Of a DNA stretch of 64,000 nucleotides, positions 58,242 to 64,000 are shown in pieces. Numbering within the stretch: the first letter of the stretch is position 1; every line of letters starts with the position of its first letter. The position numbers were made by a program, and so were the translations under genes. Origin of the DNA: Lanius collurio (taxonomy: Eukaryota > Chordata > Aves > Passeriformes > Laniidae); NCBI GenBank assembly GCA_020086605.1, contig JACBWW010000070.1:970179-1034178 (forward strand), read 5' to 3'. Below the pieces are notes generated by a model, which saw only the letters and a list, made by a program, of their open reading frames with translations, did no database searches and was not told the origin of the DNA.

Positions 58242-60496
58242 GTAAGAAAGGGGATAAACTGCCATAACCCTATTAAGTAATTTATATTTCAGGGGCTACT
58301 TGATACTTGAACATTAATGTGATAATGGAAACAGATCTGATAGCTGAGTTATACCTGAGGATTGCCTGTTCAAGAATTCTGTGTATCTATGACTAAGGGT
58401 CATTTAGGCAAACCAGACAGACTTCCCACAGATTTTCGGCAAAGTCTTCTGACTATAAAGGATAAAATGTATGTAAACCACTTCCTCAAAGTACACTACA
58501 GCATTGCTGAAGGTTCTGATACTTTGCATTGTGTGAGGTATCTTCAGTTACTGTAGCTCATCTGAGAGGAAGGCTATCTGGATCTAGAAACTTGAAAGCA
58601 CTTTGGATTTCCATCATATGTACTTCACTTGTTCAAACTTTTCCATCTTCACTGCCTCCAATGTGTTATTCAGACAGGGCAACGGAGAAAATTAAATATA
58701 ATCTAGATCTGAGGTGTAATTTGTAAAGACCTGTGTAAGAATAGGTGGAATGTCTCTTCAAGAGGTTTGGAATAAATAAATAAATGAGACAAGCAAATTT
58801 GTCACAATGGGGAAAGAAGTATTAACTTGCATTTATTTGCTGTTTACTTTATGCATCACAGTATGTATTAATCAAAGAAGCAGTATTTCAAACTGTGTTA
58901 GTATGTTAGGAAAAAAACTTAGAATATCTACCTAGATGCCTTCATGCAAAACCAATTCTGACAGTGAGGTGAGGTTTAGAATGACTCAAATATAAAGTGT
59001 GGAGATGAAATTCATGCTGAAAAGGAGAGCAGAATGTATACTTGTGGAAATTTTGGAATGGCTTAGCAGATTTAAATACTGATTTAAATAATAAGCCCAC
59101 TCCACTACGTAGACAGAAATTTTGGAATGGTTATTTTAACCAGGACAAAAGTTGAAAATATGTGAAATCAGGAAAAACTACAAATTGTGCTGAGGGAAGA
59201 AAATGGAAGGGAATAAAAATGCCAATATTAATCATCCTGATTCCTGGATAAACTCTCTGAGACCATTTCAATCTGATTTGACCCCTTACCACTTGCAGTG
59301 ATACTGCCTTTACTTAGGGACGCCTACAGGTAAATGTAAGAAGCAGCAGAAAACGGAGGACAAAGAAGAAGAACAATAAGCACAAACAGGGCACGGGCAG
59401 AGCAGAAAACCAACATGAACAAGTATTATGCCTATCCTTGGATGCAAAGCACATTTTGATGGCCACATACTCAAGAGCTTATCGTTTCTTAGGAATGTAG
59501 TTGTTGAAAAACAGCCTTTATCTCCTCTGCAATATTGTTCAAGATGTTTTTCTTGGTTTTAAGATACAAGGAAATAATACCTAGGAAAAACTATTGCCCT
59601 TTATATAACTTACAAATGTAACAAAAATTGTCAGTGCAATTACTTGCATTGAAGGTGTTGACATTCATGGTGATTCATGAAGTTTATTGCTGCTTATCTA
59701 GGCTAGTAAATGCATACCTAGATATTACTAAATTAGTCTTCTCAAGTAGGGAGCAAGCCAAACATATTCCAAGGAACTAATATTGAATTATTTTATTTCA
59801 GCTGAGGCAGAGCTGGTTCCTCAAATGCAGTAGCTATGTACTTTTTCATCTTTATCCAGTTGCTTTTAGAATTTCTAAAGTAGATTCTCTGTATACTTGC
59901 AAAGGCCATTCCATAGAAGAATCTATGTCTGCTAACTCCAAGTCTTTGTGTAGTCTTCATCAAATTACCATAAATGCGTAAAAAACACATTCAACTTCTC
60001 ATTGACGTCTTCCCATGCAGAAAAGTTACTGTGTTTGCATGTCAAGAAAAGAATTAAACAATTCACTGAAGCGTGTGATTTAAAAACATGATCTGTAAAT
60101 TTCTCAATCCAAAGAACTTCTTTTTTTTTTCCTCCCTTATGACATTCTTTTACTTAATGATACTATATTTTTGAATAAAAGGCATCTGGTAAAAATCATT
60201 CAGTTATAGGCAGCACATTGGATTATATTAACCTTTTAAAACAAATTTTGTAGAAACACAGCCTGTTTTATTCTTTGTTCTTTCCCTTCATCTTTTTCCT
60301 AGATATATATTAATGTCGATGTCTAAGGAGAACAGAAGTACAGAAAAAGAAAAAAATACATTTCCAGCCAAAAACTTTTGCATCTTCAATGAGAACCTTT
60401 AATTAAACTGAAAATTAAACAATTTCATGCAAACTAGACGCCTTTCTTTTGAGGGTTAAATAAAATCACCACAAGATGGCTCCCCAGCTTCTCCAA

Positions 60497-60528
<32 letters not shown>

Positions 60529-63500
60529 GCTCCTCTCCAGTGAAGGCATTGATTATCTTATAGAGGTCTGCAGTACAGCTGAACAGACTGTGGATTAGAG
60601 CCTTGTCTAATAAAATAATAGCTATTTTTACATTAAAGCCCTGGAGATCTCTTTGAAAGGTAATTCTGTTACTTTAATTTCTGTACCCCATAAAAGGCTG
60701 TTATCTAGTTTGTGCCTCTGTTCATTTTTTTTTCTAACAGACAAAGATTGGCTCAGAGAATTCAAACTGATTTGGAGTTTAAGCCTCCTGCTTTTAAAGG
60801 CTAAAGCAGCTTATGCTCCTAAGATTTCTAAGTTTCTAAAAGTATTAGGAATGTTAATTCTACTTTTTTTTAATTACTATATTTCATTGGCCATTCTTTT
60901 TAAGAAGTAGAACTAAAATAAAAGGGTGTGAGCTATGATATTAAGGTTTAGTAAATGTTCCCAAAACAAACTGAAATCACACCAGAATAAATGCTATTCT
61001 CAAAGGAAATGCAGGCTTTGGCATATTTTTGTAGTTTTTAAAATCAAAAGAAAATAAAATACAGCGTCCGATTCAATTAGTAGGAACAGCATGAATATTT
61101 TTTAGAATATCACTTCAGGGATACTTAGATTTTGGGTTGATTTTACTCAAATGATTGGATTGATACAGTCTTCCTAACACAAAGCAGACCTGGGGAGAAA
61201 AAAAGATACAGAAACACGTTGGTGGATAAGGAGGCAGAAACTTAAAATCAGAGAAGTAGTTGATAGCAACAGAAATCTTTCTAGTTGGCATATAACAGAA
61301 AGAAACATTTTTACTTTCATATAGTAAATGTATTTTCTTTGTAAGGACCACACTGTAAGCTTGGAGACTCTGACAAAGAAGCAGCATGGTAGAGAGAGAA
61401 TTTACTGCAGTCTGAATGCTACAAACCTAAAAAAATTCACTTCTTCAAGGTCAGAAGTGCAAGTTATGTCCACTCTGTCTTTTAAACCTATTTGTGAATC
61501 CTTTCTTAAGGTCAAAGTCACTGATCAATCACACTATCTCTAAATTTGCACTCAGTCATAGGGTGACATTTACTGGTAAAATTTAATCTTTATACTTGAT
61601 GCAGAGAAAACACAAAATGGGAATGAGTTTCTTGTTCAGCTGTGGAAAGTTCACAAGCAGGGACACATGGTTACTAAAACAAAGCTGCTCTTCCCAAGGA
61701 AAAAGAAAAAAAAGGCAAAAAATTTCTGAAACTGAGCAAAGCTTTCTCGAAGGCTCAGAGTACAATTAGAAAATTGTGTGCTTCCAAGAAGATCTGATTT
61801 TGGATATAATTATTTTATGGATGTATTCAACACTGATTGAATCTATTAACTGTCCATGACACTGCTTTTCTTATTTCTTCTTTTAGTCCTTTCTGGTCTC
61901 TTTTATACATTGGCAGGAGTTTAAGAACAAAATTCACCTTACTAAGGCAAGAAGCAACCCCTGTCAGCTGCAAATGCTATCCACACCATTTTTTTTTGAC
62001 TAAATCTACCTATGCTACTAAGTCTCATACAGTCTTTCTTTCCATTGACTATAAGCCATTTCTATGCCAATTAACTGTATACACAAGTGTCCGTAAAAAT
62101 AGATGTATGCAGTAAACACCTGTAAATCAGACAAATTCTACCTGCTTCCATCTGGGAGAATGATAGACAATGTTTCCAGTTATGATTCATGCTTAAGAAC
62201 ATAAAATTGCAGCTTTTTTTTGTGACTGCAGAAACCAGTATGCCCAATATGCCAAGTATGCTCAGACAGTAGGAACAAGCTGGAATGTGACAGTCCCAAG
62301 ACCTGGCAAAAATGAAAATTTAAGTATGGGGAACCAGAAACTCAGCCATTCAGACTGAATTCTGCACTGTATTTTCAATGTGCTGTTGCTCCATTTAGTG
62401 TGTTCAGATGAGATGCCACCCTTAAACTTGTGAATGCAATTTTTAAACCTCCATTTCCTCTTGTTTTAGGTCAGAAAGACCATTAGAAAAGTAGTCATAT
62501 GTATTTTAAAAATTATTTGATTTTTCTAGATATCATCCCTAAATTGCAAATGCAGAAGTAAATTGCAATCAGAGAAGTCATTGACTTACTGAGCTATTGA
62601 AAGCCCGTGCATTATTTCATCCTTAGTGTGGTCTGTCAGAAAGAAATATTTTTTCAGCTGTGTTGAGACTGCCAGCATTTCCTTACAGTGTGACAGAAGA
62701 AACTTCTGCCTCAAAAGCAAACAGTTTTAATGTATTCTGGGCTTTATTTATTTATTCGCTTACTTATTTTTGAAAGGGGATGTTTTTAATTTGATGCTAA
62801 CACAGTCATATTAGTTTCCCATACCATTGATTTATGGTCCCTATTCATAAAATAAGTATAATAAGACCAGTTATATATCAAAAAATCAGCTAATTAAAGA
62901 ATGCTTGTGAAAGATGATGAGAACTGCCAGCTACCTTTCACTCGCATGTCATTATGGCAAAATGTCTTCCAGACATTGCAGTAAGATTAAGCTCAAAAGG
63001 AAAAAGCTCAAATGAGTTGGTACCATCCTCTTTTTTGTAAACACTGTCCTCCTGGTGCAGGTTTTACACATCTACTGTCTTAGATAGGAAAAAAAATACT
63101 TACAATCACTTTTAAAACACACAATATCACAAGAAACATTAGTAACTCTTTTGAATTATTCATTAATCCTATTTATATAATATATACTAGAATACCAACC
63201 TATGGAGTAGGTTTGGTTTCTCAGAAAGGAAGTATGGATCTGCAGTTTGGTATAAATAGTAACAGACATTTCTGGAATAAGAACATTTCCTTATATTCCT
63301 CGAGTAAAATACTCTCCCTAGAGAAATTAAGGAAAGTGGTTTCAGTGAAATTATTAGCCACAATTTCACCTCCAATTTTTTATTACTCCTCATACCATTG
63401 TATATAACATTTCCTTTGCTTTGTTTCTGGCAACTTCCACAAATGACAGCTACAAATTTAATTTACTTAACTTAGACAAATATTAATTCTTTCTGCTATT

Positions 63501-64000
63501 AAAATATTACCCAATTGTAAAAAAAACAAGAAGAAAAATTGCACCCTTGTCTAATCCATTCAGAGGGATACACAGATGGGCTCTCTGTCACAAATACATA
63601 CTCTTGATTTTGTCTGCAAATCAGTATGACTTGAACAGCTTTATATATAACATAGTTACATATATTTATGTTTGCTCTATATCACTACAGAGACAGCTGA
63701 TAAATAGAACAGACTGCTGTATAAAATCAAAGATTGAAAATTATAGGTTTTCCAAGACTGAATGACAATTTGATTGGAGAAACAAAAAAAAATTCTTGAA
63801 TATTTCAATGACATGAATTTTAAAGTCACTCTTTATGCAAGATTTTTTTTAAAAAAATAAGTGAACATGTTGGTCTTGATTAAAAGATTGCCAGTGGGTG
63901 AGAGGATGGACATGGGATAGAAATGCATACTTGCAGCCCAGAAAGCCAGTTGGATCCTGGACTACATGAAAAGCAGGGTGGGCAGCAGGGGATTCTGTCC
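58242..64000. other. Long AT-rich stretch without recognised genes
   Basis: It contains a 25-base T-run at 60497-60521 and a few shorter runs. ORFs of 60-92 codons (for example 61837-62115) have no motif. A segment from 60741, after a good acceptor (TTTTTTTCTAACAG), has open frames but no donor. The window ends in ordinary sequence at 64000. Confidence 0.45.

Noticed and set aside
59312..59342. 31-nt segment between CTTGCAG and GTAAAT as a microexon
   Set aside because: Two of three frames contain stops and the third has no recognisable content. There is no supporting neighbour exon.
60741..60909. Possible exon after the acceptor TTTTTTTCTAACAG
   Set aside because: The open frames run on without a donor, and the region turns AT-rich with lysine/leucine codons typical of chance frames.
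1..64000. tRNA genes, rRNA, CRISPR arrays, bacterial operons or phage genes
   Set aside because: No tRNA cloverleaf with A/B boxes, no regularly spaced repeats with unique spacers, and no dense same-strand long ORFs were seen. The window is vertebrate nuclear DNA.

Overview
This is a gene-poor, AT-rich stretch of vertebrate nuclear DNA, almost certainly from a bird and probably a songbird. The organism call rests on the repeats. There are several CR1 LINE fragments, including copies with the typical CR1 3' end that runs into degenerate ATTCTATG-type octamers. There are also several avian-type endogenous retrovirus LTRs, and many (CAAAA)n-like low-complexity tracts. Three runs of N (14789-15187, 27716-28061, 53589-53944) mark assembly gaps. 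I found no complete protein-coding gene, tRNA, rRNA, CRISPR array or bacterial-type feature. Nearly all ORFs are short chance frames, frames inside LTRs, or frames that run through N.

Layout, left to right. 1-7 kb is unannotated sequence with an old LINE reverse-transcriptase fossil (about 1.85-2.44 kb, minus strand). 7.0-7.6 kb is a minus-strand LTR split by a small CR1. 10.1-10.5 kb is a minus-strand CR1 3' end. 12.3-13.2 kb is a plus-strand solo LTR of about 0.93 kb, related to the 7 kb LTR. 14.5-15.3 kb is a minus-strand ERV whose interior lies mostly in gap 1. Its LTR ends are identical over the sequenced overlap and are flanked by a perfect 6-bp target-site duplication. 21.6-26.0 kb holds two direct copies of an unnamed repeat on either side of a plus-strand LTR with visible TATA and poly(A) signals. 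33.3 and 42.2 kb carry a second unnamed repeat pair. 35.5 kb looks like a poly(A)-tailed insertion. 38.4-39.5 kb is a GC-richer block that ends in a CR1 ORF1 esterase-like fossil. 41.5-41.9 kb is LTR-like. 52.9-53.6 kb holds a repeat-derived block with a short open frame that ends in a G-quadruplex-prone hexamer array at gap 3. 55.1-55.9 kb is a CR1 interrupted by an LTR with a 5-bp duplication. 56.8-57.5 kb is another solo LTR that carries a 20-bp minisatellite.

Two plus-strand segments look like exons by splice sites and a single open frame: 45719-45831 (113 nt) and 58189-58241 (53 nt). I could not match either to a known protein. If either is real, the window lies within or next to a gene with very long introns. 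Otherwise the window is intergenic. Nothing here amounts to a new multi-gene system. The points most worth checking are the young ERV, the two exon candidates, the G4 hexamer next to gap 3, and the two unnamed repeat families.
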